This document shows, piece by piece, positions 8,491 through 16,685 of a stretch of DNA of 64,000 nt. The DNA comes from Rhodospirillales bacterium (GTDB taxonomy: Bacteria; Pseudomonadota; Alphaproteobacteria; Rhodospirillales; Shumkoniaceae), in assembly GCA_028281785.1 (NCBI GenBank), contig JANQJG010000177.1, positions 62,001-126,000 of the forward strand, written 5' to 3'. The position numbers were made by a program, and so were the translations under genes. Numbering within the stretch: position 1 is the first letter of the stretch; each line of letters opens with the position of its first letter. The notes beneath the pieces were generated by a model. The model saw only the letters and a list, made by a program, of their open reading frames with translations. It was not told the DNA's origin and did no database searches.

Positions 8491-9569
8491 CGCCCGGGCG
8501 CCGGGCCGGTCGACTCGCGCTGGATCAAACGCGTCTCAAGGACGCGCGAGATTGCCGGTGTCCTTTTTTTCAGCAGCATCTCGGCCGCCGCGACTCCCTT
8601 TTCGACCAGGGGCTGGCGGACGGTCGTGAGGGCCGGGCGAAACCGGGCCGCCAGGGGAATGTCGTCGAAGCCGACCACCGAAAGATCCCTCGGGACCTGA
8701 AGGCCGAGCTGCGACGCCGCCTGGAAGGCACCGATGGCAAACCGGTCGCTCATCGCCAGGATGCCGGTCGGCGGCGTCCGACCCGCCAGCAATTCCAGAG
8801 TCGCGCGGCGCGCGTGCTCCTCGCTGTTGCCCGGACACTCGAAAACCGGCACGCGCCGGAGATCGAGGCCCTTCTCCCGCATCGCCGCTCCATATCCCTC
8901 CAGCCGCAATGCCGTCGGCCGATAGTGGATCTCGCTCCTCCTTTGACGCGTCACGACTCCGAAATGTTCCTCGGTTTGCAGATCGAGGCTAAGGATTGCC
9001 AGCCGCCGATGCCCGAGTTCGAGCAGATGGGCCGCAGCCTGTTGCGCGCCGGCGAGGTCGTCGATACTGATCGACGGAACGCCTTCGACAGACACGGAAT
9101 CGACCGTGACCACGGGGAGGCGCCGCTCCAGCACCTGAGGAACCACGGGACTTCCGTCCGGCAAGCAATAGAGGATGAACCCGTCGACCGCGGCGGCCCT
9201 AACCGCCTGGGCGGCGGCCGCGTCGTCCATCACCGGCAGGAGCAGGAGGCCGGACCGCCTTTTCTCGCAGACCCGCGCCAGCCCCTTGAGAAGCGCGATC
9301 GAGGTATCGTCGTCGAGGGCATAGGGCAGGGTGTCGCCGAACAGGAGGCCGATACTTCCGGTCCGCCCCGTGCGCAGCATTCGGGCCATGGGGTTCGGTC
9401 CGGGGTAGCCGAGCGCCTCGGCGGTACGCAGGATCCTGCCGCGGAGCTCGGCGGAGAGCTGTTCGGGCCGGTTGAACGCGTTCGACGCGGTGGTGCGGGA
9501 CACACCCACCGCCTTGGCCAGATCGTCGAGCGTCCGCGCGCGTTCGCATGGTTTTTCATCGGCATGCAT
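8487..9569 (-). CDS. LacI-family transcriptional regulator
   Basis: DNA-binding repressor with a sugar-binding core, 360 residues. The N-terminal helix-turn-helix is TLDDLAKAVGVSRTTASNAF (about residues 13-32) with the hinge helix following; the periplasmic-binding-protein-like domain contains TGILAMSDRFAIGAFQAA and the typical DLSVVGFDDIPLA. A perfect 16-bp palindrome at 9634-9649 upstream of its start may be its own operator. The target sugar is unknown; no transporter is adjacent. The trehalose genes at 12.2 kb are possible targets, but nothing in the sequence proves it. Confidence 0.92.
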   Translation of the reverse strand: MHADEKPCERARTLDDLAKAVGVSRTTASNAFNRPEQLSAELRGRILRTAEALGYPGPNPMARMLRTGRTGSIGLLFGDTLPYALDDDTSIALLKGLARVCEKRRSGLLLLPVMDDAAAAQAVRAAAVDGFILYCLPDGSPVVPQVLERRLPVVTVDSVSVEGVPSISIDDLAGAQQAAAHLLELGHRRLAILSLDLQTEEHFGVVTRQRRSEIHYRPTALRLEGYGAAMREKGLDLRRVPVFECPGNSEEHARRATLELLAGRTPPTGILAMSDRFAIGAFQAASQLGLQVPRDLSVVGFDDIPLAARFRPALTTVRQPLVEKGVAAAEMLLKKRTPAISRVLETRLIQRESTGPAPGR

Positions 9570-9633
9570 CCGGAAATCTTACCCCCCGTGATGGGCCGGT
9601 TTCGTGGCTGTGGAAAAGAAAACTAACAGACCT

Positions 9634-9649
9634 TCTTGATCGATCAAGA
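9634..9649. promoter_or_regulatory. 16-bp perfect palindrome, possible LacI-family operator
   Basis: TCTTGATCGATCAAGA reads the same on both strands and has the central CG of many LacI-family operators. It lies 65 bases upstream of the LacI-type gene (minus strand) and 94 bases upstream of the small gene at 9743 (plus strand). A half-like copy, TTTTCTTGATCG, occurs near 9693. Autoregulation is the simplest reading. Confidence 0.5.
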
Positions 9650-9742
9650 TACTTCGGCTATATTCCACATCTGAATGCATTCAGTTCCTCCATTTTCTTG
9701 ATCGTTTCAGATCACCCGTCAATCCCCTGGTGGAGGATAAGC

Positions 9743-9943
9743 ATGAACTATCTCGCCAATTTCGTTGCTCTGGAAAGGCTGCATGAATTCTTGAACGAAG
9801 CGCATGCCGCCAATAGGCGCCAGCGCTGGCGGCGGTACTGGTGGAGCCGGAGCGCCCTGGAAAACGGAGAGCCCTTTGCGCCCGCGCCGACCCGGTCGGC
9901 GCGGGCCGTGCGGCACATCCAAAAAGCTCGGCGGAACGTATGA
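9743..9943 (+). CDS. Small basic hypothetical protein (66 aa)
   Basis: Unrecognised protein. It starts MNYLANFVALERLHEFLNE and has a very basic, tryptophan-rich centre (RRQRWRRYWWSRS) and a basic C-terminus, suggesting binding to nucleic acid or membrane. The start has a good ribosome site (tggaggataagc). It is divergent from the LacI-type regulator, with the palindrome at 9634 between them. No homologue is recalled; coding status rests on the ribosome site and composition. Confidence 0.5.
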   Translation: MNYLANFVALERLHEFLNEAHAANRRQRWRRYWWSRSALENGEPFAPAPTRSARAVRHIQKARRNV

Positions 9944-9980
9944 CGTTCGCGACGTTGCCGCCGGCTTCTCATTCTGGAAC

Positions 9981-10012
9981 AAAAAAAAAGGGGGTGCCGC
10001 TGGGGCACCCCC
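9981..10012 (-). terminator. Rho-independent terminator of glnK-amtB
   Basis: Read on the minus strand, GGGGGTGCC and GGCACCCCC form a nine-pair stem with a five-base loop, followed by nine T. It lies about 100 bases after the amtB stop. Confidence 0.88.
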
Positions 10013-10113
10013 GAGTTTGCCGAAGAAAGGGAGGCGGGAGGAACACCTCCCCGTCGACCAAGGGAGTGGGGAGAGAAGGAGGAGGACTCTCCCCGGTTGG
10101 TCGCAGGCGTCGG

Positions 10114-11412
10114 CTAGTGAACCACTTCGCCGTGCAAGTTGATGTCGAGACCCTCGATCTCGACCTCTTTCGACACCCTCAGGCCCATGACCGCGTCGAT
10201 GACCTTGAGGATGACGAAGGTGAGAACTCCGCAATAAACGATCGTGGCGACGATGCCCCAGAGCTGGGTCACGACCTGGCCGGCATTGCCCTCGATCAGG
10301 CCGGGCGTCCCGCCGATCGCTTCGACCGCGAAGACGCCGGTGAGGATCGCGCCGACGATGCCGCCTACGCCGTGCACGCCGAAGGCATCGAGCGAGTCGT
10401 CGTAGCCGGCCATCCGCTTCAGGCTGGTCGCGCCCCAGAAGCAGGCAACCCCGGCCACGATGCCGATGAACAGCGCCCCCACCGGACCGACGAAGCCGGA
10501 GGCCGGGGTGATCGCCACCAAGCCGCTGACGGCGCCGGAGACGATGCCCAGGATGCTCGGCTTGCCACGGGTGGCCCATTCCGCGAACATCCAGGAAAGC
10601 GCCGCGGTCGCCGTGCAGATCTGGGTGACCGCCATGGCCATGCCAGCGGCACCGTCGGCGGCGACCGCCGAGCCGGCGTTGAAGCCGAACCAGCCCACCC
10701 ACAGCAGCGAGGCGCCGATCACGCTCAGGACGAGGTTGTGCGGCGCCATGTTCTCGGTGCCGTAGCCACTGCGCTTGCCCAGCACGATCGCCGCCACCAG
10801 GCCGGCCACGCCGGCATTGATGTGGACCACGGTGCCGCCGGCGAAGTCCAGAACCCCGTCATCGCCCAGGAAACCGCCGCCCCAGACCCAATGACAGATC
10901 GGCGCGTAGACGAGCACCATCCACAGGCCCAGGAACCACAGCATGGAGGAGAACTTCATGCGGTCGGCGAAGGCGCCGGTGATCAGGGCCGGGGTGATGA
11001 TGGCGAAGGTCATCTGGAAGGTCATGAACACCGATTCAGGTATCGTGCCCGAGAGAGATCCGGACTCCATGCCAGCCAGAAAGGCACGGTCGAACCCGCC
11101 GTAAAACGCATTGAGGCCACCCCCGTCGCCGAAGGCGATGGAGTAGCCGATGACCATCCACAATACGGTCATCAGGCAGCAGGTCGCGAAGCTCTGCATG
11201 GCCGTCGCCAGCACGTTCTTGCGCCGGACCATGCCGCCATAGAACATGGCCAACCCCGGAATCGTCATCATCAGGACCAGGGCCGTGGAGGTCAACATCC
11301 ACGCCGTATCGCCGCTGTTCAATTCCTCCTGGGCGTGCGCCTCGGCGCCCAACAGGCCCAGGGGCACGAGAGAGATCGCGAAAAGCCCAAATACTTTTGC
11401 CAAATGAACCAT
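10114..11412 (-). CDS. amtB: Ammonium transporter
   Basis: Trimeric inner-membrane channel for ammonium uptake. The 432-residue protein has a cleaved N-terminal signal (to about AEAHAQ), then eleven membrane segments, with signature regions AMFYGGMVRRKNVLATAMQS and FAGGTVVHINAGVAGLVAA. The start at 11412 has AAGGAG nine bases upstream. It follows glnK by 13 bases, the standard arrangement in which GlnK gates the channel according to nitrogen status. A strong terminator at 9981-10012 ends the unit. Confidence 0.95.
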   Translation of the reverse strand: MVHLAKVFGLFAISLVPLGLLGAEAHAQEELNSGDTAWMLTSTALVLMMTIPGLAMFYGGMVRRKNVLATAMQSFATCCLMTVLWMVIGYSIAFGDGGGLNAFYGGFDRAFLAGMESGSLSGTIPESVFMTFQMTFAIITPALITGAFADRMKFSSMLWFLGLWMVLVYAPICHWVWGGGFLGDDGVLDFAGGTVVHINAGVAGLVAAIVLGKRSGYGTENMAPHNLVLSVIGASLLWVGWFGFNAGSAVAADGAAGMAMAVTQICTATAALSWMFAEWATRGKPSILGIVSGAVSGLVAITPASGFVGPVGALFIGIVAGVACFWGATSLKRMAGYDDSLDAFGVHGVGGIVGAILTGVFAVEAIGGTPGLIEGNAGQVVTQLWGIVATIVYCGVLTFVILKVIDAVMGLRVSKEVEIEGLDINLHGEVVH

Positions 11413-11425
11413 CACCAAGAACTCC

Positions 11426-11770
11426 TTAAATGGCCGAGTCGCCGGTTTCACCGGTTCGAATTCGGACCGCCTGCCCAACATCGAGAACGAAAATCTTGCC
11501 GTCGCCGATCGAACCGGTCTCGGCCGAGGCGCGAACCGCTTCGATCACGCGTTCGACCATGTCGTCCGTCACGACCACTTCGATCTTCGATTTGGGCAGC
11601 AGGCTGACCTCGTATTCGGCACCCCGGTAAATCTCCGTCTGCCCCTTTTGCCGGCCGAAGCCTCGGACCTCCGATACCGTCATTCCCTGAACGCCGAGGC
11701 CGGTCAGCGCCTCTCGGACCTCGTCGATCTTGAACGGCTTGACGATGGCCATAACCAGTTTCAAAGACAT
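11426..11770 (-). CDS. glnK: Nitrogen regulatory protein PII
   Basis: Trimeric sensor of 2-oxoglutarate, ATP/ADP and nitrogen status that binds AmtB and other targets. The 114-residue protein has the T-loop TEIYRGAEYEVSLLPKSKIE with Y53 as the uridylylation tyrosine, and the C-terminal GDGKIFVLDVGQAVRIRTGE. The start MSLKLVMAIVKPF is at 11770, with GGGGGAG upstream; an in-frame GTG at 11821 is unlikely. It is co-transcribed with amtB. A possible sigma-54 promoter lies about 65 bases upstream. Confidence 0.95.
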   Translation of the reverse strand: MSLKLVMAIVKPFKIDEVREALTGLGVQGMTVSEVRGFGRQKGQTEIYRGAEYEVSLLPKSKIEVVVTDDMVERVIEAVRASAETGSIGDGKIFVLDVGQAVRIRTGETGDSAI

Positions 11771-11835
11771 TTTTCTTCTCCCCCACGGAAGAACTGTTGC
11801 GGTGCGCCCTCGCTTTCGCACCCGTCGATCTGTTT

Positions 11836-11851
11836 TTCAAAATGCGTGCCG
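11836..11851 (-). promoter_or_regulatory. Possible sigma-54 promoter of glnK-amtB
   Basis: On the minus strand, CGGCACGCATTTTGAA matches the sigma-54 pattern TGGCACG-N4-TTGC except for the first base and A for C at the -12 element. A transcript would start about 55 bases before glnK, as expected for an NtrC-controlled gene. I see no clear NtrC site, so this is tentative. Confidence 0.4.
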
Positions 11852-11937
11852 ACTGAAGGCCGCTTGAATAAATTCATTCTTTTCAATTGGTTGCTCCGCC
11901 CTTGCCAGGGGCCGCCGATTCTGGCGTCAACGAATTC

Positions 11938-12009
11938 GCCTAATTTATAGGCATATTTAGGTTTGTGGTGAATATTTAGGCGGGCCAAGGGAGCCGATCC
12001 CCGCCTAAA
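11938..12009. promoter_or_regulatory. Cluster of TTTAGG/CCTAAA half-sites between glnK and the trehalose genes
   Basis: The palindrome GCCTAATTTATAGGC (11938-11952) is followed by two direct copies of ATATTTAGG (11953-11961 and 11972-11980, 19 bases apart) and the inverted GCCTAAA (12003-12009). Five related half-sites within 72 bases in the divergent intergenic region suggest a multi-site operator. The regulator and the regulated gene are unknown. Confidence 0.5.
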
Positions 12010-12209
12010 CGACGGGCAAGGCCGGCATCAGGCGTCGGCCGCTGGAAAAATAATCAGCCCCTTGTCTTAGGAGCTTAATTTATTCAAAAAAGGGGCGTTA
12101 CGTCTTGGAGGCCGTATGATACCGACCCATCCTCAGCGCGCGGCCCAACTCGCCCTTATCTCCGCCCAAAAACTGCCCGCATCCGCGCCATTGCGCAAAG
12201 GAGCCCCCC

Positions 12210-12971
12210 ATGACCGGCGCCCACGAGCTGTCCCGAGAAAAATACGACGCAGTCCTGTTTGATCTGGACGGCGTAATCACGGCGACGGACAAGGTCCATT
12301 TCGCCGCCTGGAAAGCGCTTTTCGACGACTTCCTCAAAGGTATCGCGGAACGCGACAACACGCCGTTCCAACCCTTCGACGAGGAGGACATGCGCCAATA
12401 CGTCGATGGCAAACCGCGTTACGAGGGCGTACGCAGCTTCCTCGCCTCGCGCGGGATCTCCGTACCGATGGGCGAGCCCGACGATCCGGAGGACGCGGCG
12501 ACCGTCTGCGGGCTGGGCAACAAGAAAAACCGCTATTTCAACGAGACCCTGCAGCGTGATGGCGCCACGGTGTTCGAATCGACCGTGGACCTGATCCACG
12601 CCTTGCGGCGGGTCGGGATCCGTTGTGCGGTCGTTTCTTCGAGCAAGAACTGCAAGACGGTTCTGGAGGTCACCGGCCTCACCGACCTTTTCGAGATCCG
12701 GTTCGACGGCACCCATGCCGCCGAACTGAAGCTTAAAGGCAAACCCACGCCCGATACCTATCTCAAGGCCGCGGAACGGCTGGGCGTCGACCCCTCCCGG
12801 GCAGTTGTCGTCGAGGACGCGATCTCGGGTGTCCAGGCGGGACGCGCTGGCAATTTCGGCCTCGTGATCGGGGTCGACCGGTTCGGCAATGCCGAGGGTC
12901 TGCGCGAGAACGGGGCCGACATCGTGGTCCAGGACATGGGCAAAGTCACCGTGCCGGAGGACAACCGATGA
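12210..12971 (+). CDS. HAD-superfamily beta-phosphoglucomutase
   Basis: Converts beta-glucose 1-phosphate to glucose 6-phosphate. The 253-residue protein has the HAD nucleophile motif FDLDGVITATD (D18, D20), a helical cap, SSSKN as motif II/III, and VVEDAISGVQAG as the metal motif, matching beta-PGM. AAGGAG lies upstream of the ATG. It overlaps the next gene by four bases (ATGA). With a GH65 phosphorylase in the same operon, which would release beta-glucose 1-phosphate, the assignment is well supported. Confidence 0.88.
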   Translation: MTGAHELSREKYDAVLFDLDGVITATDKVHFAAWKALFDDFLKGIAERDNTPFQPFDEEDMRQYVDGKPRYEGVRSFLASRGISVPMGEPDDPEDAATVCGLGNKKNRYFNETLQRDGATVFESTVDLIHALRRVGIRCAVVSSSKNCKTVLEVTGLTDLFEIRFDGTHAAELKLKGKPTPDTYLKAAERLGVDPSRAVVVEDAISGVQAGRAGNFGLVIGVDRFGNAEGLRENGADIVVQDMGKVTVPEDNR

Positions 12972-13774
12972 CCCGGCGAATCAGCGAACTGCCGTCTGCG
13001 CTCGACCGCGGCGACGAGATCGCGGGAAAGCTCTCGGGTAAACGGGCCGCCGTGTTTCTCGACTATGACGGGACGCTAACGCCCATCGTCGAGCGGCCGG
13101 AACTCGCGGTTCTTTCGGACTCGATGCGGAGCATCGTCCGGGCGCTGGCCGAGCGTTGCTCGGTCGCAGTCGTCAGCGGCCGCGACCGGCCCGATGTGGA
13201 GAAGCTGGTCGGCATCGACAATCTGATCTTCGCCGGCAGCCACGGCTTCGACATCGCCGCCCCGGGCGGACGCGCCATTCAGCGGGAGGAGGGCGCCGAG
13301 TTCGCGGACCTGCTGGAAAACGTGAAGGCTCGCCTCAACCGGGAGGTCGCGCCCATCGAAGGATCGCTGATCGAGCCGAAAAAGTCGTCTGTGGCCGTGC
13401 ACTACCGGCTAGTGGCGGAGGCCGACCGGCCCCGTGTCCAGGCCGTGGTCGACGCGATCCTGGCCGAGCACGACCGCCTGCGCGTGACCCCGGGCAAGAT
13501 GGTTTACGAGATCCAGCCCAAGCTCGACTGGAACAAGGGCAAGGCGGTGCTGTGGCTGCTGGAGGCGCTGGATCTCAGTCATCCCGACGTGCTCCCCATG
13601 TATTTCGGAGACGATGTCACCGACGAAGACGCCTTTCGGGCGCTCGCCGGCCGTGGCCTCGGCGTCTTCGTCGGCAGCGTCGCGGAGGCCGGCGCCGATC
13701 GGCCCACGGACGCCGACTACGCCGTGGCCAACCCCGATGAGGCAGGAAAACTGCTGGACTCACTCGCCCGATAA
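12968..13774 (+). CDS. otsB: Trehalose-6-phosphate phosphatase
   Basis: Hydrolyses trehalose 6-phosphate to trehalose. The 268-residue protein has the HAD motif FLDYDGTLTPI (D32, D34), VVSGRDRPDVE, and the late metal motif FGDDVTDEDAFRAL, all typical of OtsB. It overlaps the preceding gene by four bases and is followed by the GH65 gene after 26 bases. No otsA synthase is in this window. Confidence 0.9.
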   Translation: MTRRISELPSALDRGDEIAGKLSGKRAAVFLDYDGTLTPIVERPELAVLSDSMRSIVRALAERCSVAVVSGRDRPDVEKLVGIDNLIFAGSHGFDIAAPGGRAIQREEGAEFADLLENVKARLNREVAPIEGSLIEPKKSSVAVHYRLVAEADRPRVQAVVDAILAEHDRLRVTPGKMVYEIQPKLDWNKGKAVLWLLEALDLSHPDVLPMYFGDDVTDEDAFRALAGRGLGVFVGSVAEAGADRPTDADYAVANPDEAGKLLDSLAR

Positions 13775-13800
13775 CCTCCGCCAAAGAAATGAGGAATCCC

Positions 13801-16212
13801 ATGCCTACCTGGACTCTCGTCTATCAGGGCTACGCACCCGAGGAAGAGCGGCTTCGCGAGGCGCTATGCGCCCTGGGAAACGGCTATTTCTGCACCCGGG
13901 GCGCGGCGGAATGGGCGGACGCCCACGAGGACGCCCACTACCCCGGCACCTATGTCGGAGGCGGCTACAACCGGCTCGTGACCGAGATATCCGGCCGACC
14001 GGTGGAGAATGAAGACCTGGTGAACATGCCGAACTGGCTGTGCCTGACCTTCCGCATCGGGGACGACGCGTGGTTCGATCTGGCCGATGTCGAGATCGAG
14101 TCCTATCGGCAGGAGCTCGATGTGCGGGAAGGCATGCTCACGCGTACATTGCGCTTCAAGGATAGCGAGGGCCGGGAGACGGTGCTGGCCAGCCGCCGCA
14201 TCGTCAGCATGGAAAAGCCCCATCTCGCCGCCATCGAGATGACGATTACGCCCAAGAACTGGTCGGGTCGGATGACGATCCGCTCGGCTCTCGACGGCTG
14301 CGTCATCAACGCCGGCGTCGCCCGCTACAGCAAGCTCAACAGCCAGCATCTGGTGCCCCTCGATGCCGGCGCCGAGAACGACGGTGTCATCCAGCTTCTG
14401 GTGGAGACGACCCAATCCCGGCTGATGGTCGCCGAGGCGGCCCGTACCGCCCTGTTCGATGACGACAGCCGGCCGCTCAAGGCGGAAACAGAGAACGAGG
14501 TCCGCGACGGCTATGTCGCGCGGCACTTCACCTTCGATATCAGCGAGGGCGAGGCGGTTCGGGTCGAAAAGCTGGTGGCCCTCTATACCTCGCGCGACCG
14601 GGCGATATCGCATCCGCAAACCGAGGCCGTTCTGGCGGCTCAGCGGGCGGAGAATTTCAACGAGTTGCTTCACGGGCACAAGGTCGCCTGGAAGCAGCTT
14701 TGGAGACGCTGCGACGTGGTGTTGGATCAACGCGAACGCATCCAGATGATCCTTCGCGTCCACATCTTCCATCTGCTGCAGACCGTATCCCGGAATACCA
14801 TCGATCTCGACGTCGGCGTCCCGGCTCGCGGGTTGCACGGCGAGGCCTATCGTGGCCATATCTTCTGGGACGAGCTCTTCATCTTTCCCTTCCTTAATTT
14901 CCGGATTCCGGAGCTAACCCACTCGCTCTTGCGCTACCGTCATCGGCGTCTGGACGAGGCGCGCGCGGCGGCCAAGGAAGAGGGCTATCGGGGCGCGATG
15001 TTCCCATGGCAGAGCGGCTCGGACGGCCGCGAAGAGACGCAGTCGATGCATCTCAACCCCAAATCGGGGCGCTGGCTGCCCGATCTCAGCCGCAATCAGC
15101 GCCATGTGAACATCGCGATTACCTACAACCTTTGGCAGTATTGGCAGGCGAGCGGCAACAACGGCTTCATGTCCATCTTCGGGGCCGAGGTGATGTTCGA
15201 GATCTGCCGCTTCTGGGCCAGCATCGCCCATTACAATCCCGAGCGGGAGCGCTATGAGATCCACGGCGTGATGGGGCCGGACGAATACCATGAGAAGTAC
15301 CCGGACAGCGACGAACCCGGCCTCCGGAACAATGCGTACACCAATGTGATGGTGGCTTGGTCCATGGAGGCGGCGCTTCGCATCCTGGACTCGCTGTTGC
15401 CCTACCGGCGGGAAGAGTTGCGCGAGGAGATCAACCTCACCGACGAGGAGGTCTCCGTCTGGGCCGAAATGAGCCGCAAGATGTTCGTCCCGTTCCACGA
15501 CGACGGCATCATCAGCCAGTTCTTGGGCTATGAGGCCCTCAAGGAATTCGACTGGGAGGGATACCGCAAGAAGTACGGCAATATCGCGCGGCTCGACCGG
15601 ATCCTAGAGGCGGAGGGCGACTCGGCCGATCACTACAAGCTCTCCAAACAGGCCGATGTCCTGATGCTCTTCTATCTGTTCTCGGAGGACGAGCTGACCC
15701 GGATCTTCAACAATCTCGGCTACGAACTGACACCCGACCTGATCCGCCGCAACATCGAATATTACGGCCTGCGGACCTCGCATGGCTCCACCCTGAGCAA
15801 CATCGTCCAATCGGCGGTCAACTCGCGCTACGACCGGGAAAGCTCCTGGAAGACCTTCTGCGAGGCCCTGGAGAGCGACATCTACGACATCCAGGGCGGG
15901 ACGACGCCGGAGGGTATCCATCTCGGCGCCATGGCTGGCACAGTGGATCTCGTTCAGCGTTGCTATACCGGGATCGAGATCCGTGACGGCATCCTCTTCT
16001 TCAACCCGCGCCTGCCGGTACAGCTCGGCGCCATCGATCTCGCGCTGCGCTATCGCGGCCTGTGGATCGATGTGCGGGTCACCAGCTTCGAGATCGCCAT
16101 TTCGCCGCGCAACAGCGCCCATCACGAGCTGGTCAAGGTCGGCGTCCGCGACAAGGTATATTTCCTCAAGCCGGGGTACCGCAGGGTCTTTTCCCTGACC
16201 GATCCGGAGTGA
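13801..16212 (+). CDS. Glycoside hydrolase family 65 phosphorylase (trehalose/kojibiose type)
   Basis: GH65 enzymes cleave alpha-linked disaccharides with phosphate and inversion, giving beta-glucose 1-phosphate. The 803-residue protein has the family order: an N-terminal beta-sandwich, an (alpha/alpha)6 barrel, and the catalytic glutamate at residue 495 in VMGPDEYHEKYPDSD; the downstream LSKQADVLMLFYLF and YGLRTSHGSTLS are phosphate- and substrate-loop motifs. The start at 13801 has GAGGAA at the right distance; ATG at 13789 is in frame. With otsB and beta-PGM the likely substrate is trehalose (or trehalose 6-phosphate), though kojibiose or nigerose cannot be excluded. Confidence 0.88.
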   Translation: MPTWTLVYQGYAPEEERLREALCALGNGYFCTRGAAEWADAHEDAHYPGTYVGGGYNRLVTEISGRPVENEDLVNMPNWLCLTFRIGDDAWFDLADVEIESYRQELDVREGMLTRTLRFKDSEGRETVLASRRIVSMEKPHLAAIEMTITPKNWSGRMTIRSALDGCVINAGVARYSKLNSQHLVPLDAGAENDGVIQLLVETTQSRLMVAEAARTALFDDDSRPLKAETENEVRDGYVARHFTFDISEGEAVRVEKLVALYTSRDRAISHPQTEAVLAAQRAENFNELLHGHKVAWKQLWRRCDVVLDQRERIQMILRVHIFHLLQTVSRNTIDLDVGVPARGLHGEAYRGHIFWDELFIFPFLNFRIPELTHSLLRYRHRRLDEARAAAKEEGYRGAMFPWQSGSDGREETQSMHLNPKSGRWLPDLSRNQRHVNIAITYNLWQYWQASGNNGFMSIFGAEVMFEICRFWASIAHYNPERERYEIHGVMGPDEYHEKYPDSDEPGLRNNAYTNVMVAWSMEAALRILDSLLPYRREELREEINLTDEEVSVWAEMSRKMFVPFHDDGIISQFLGYEALKEFDWEGYRKKYGNIARLDRILEAEGDSADHYKLSKQADVLMLFYLFSEDELTRIFNNLGYELTPDLIRRNIEYYGLRTSHGSTLSNIVQSAVNSRYDRESSWKTFCEALESDIYDIQGGTTPEGIHLGAMAGTVDLVQRCYTGIEIRDGILFFNPRLPVQLGAIDLALRYRGLWIDVRVTSFEIAISPRNSAHHELVKVGVRDKVYFLKPGYRRVFSLTDPE

Positions 16213-16309
16213 GGCGGAGGCCGCCCTCCGCTGGCATGGCCCGCCTACCTCGCCTGTGCTAATCTGGTGGGTTGGGGCATTTCGTCCCGAGCACAGGGAG
16301 GAATGGGCC

Positions 16310-16591
16310 ATGAAGTACGTTCTTCTGGGAACGCTCAATGCCGACTGGGTGGCCCGCCAGTCGGAGCGCACCGAGGCCGCCAGGGTCAAGGCCGGCGAAC
16401 TCGGCGTTTCCATCGAGTCCGTCTACTACACCCACGGCGTCTACGATTTCGTCGACGTCGTCGATGCCGACCATGCCGAGGCGGTTCTGGCCTTCTCGGT
16501 ATGGTACGCGAGACACGGCTATGGGCGAGTCGTCACCATGCCGGCCTTCAATGAGGCGGTGATGGAAGCCGCCCTCAATCGCGCATCATGA
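16310..16591 (+). CDS. GYD-domain protein
   Basis: A 93-residue protein of the GYD family (small alpha/beta, ferredoxin-like fold, unknown function). It begins MKYVLLGTLNADWVARQSER and contains VYYTHGVYDFVDVVDA and the central YGRVVTMPAF. The ribosome site (cagggaggaatgggcc) fixes the start. It lies 97 bases after the GH65 gene on the same strand. GYD proteins are usually small oligomers with no established activity. Confidence 0.8.
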   Translation: MKYVLLGTLNADWVARQSERTEAARVKAGELGVSIESVYYTHGVYDFVDVVDADHAEAVLAFSVWYARHGYGRVVTMPAFNEAVMEAALNRAS

Positions 16592-16685
16592 GACCGTCTT
16601 GCGCGGTTGAGGGCGCGCGGGCCGCGCCCGCCTTTGCGCCAGGGGCCTATCGTAAATCCAAATCTGACCGGGAGGATCGTTCGCC

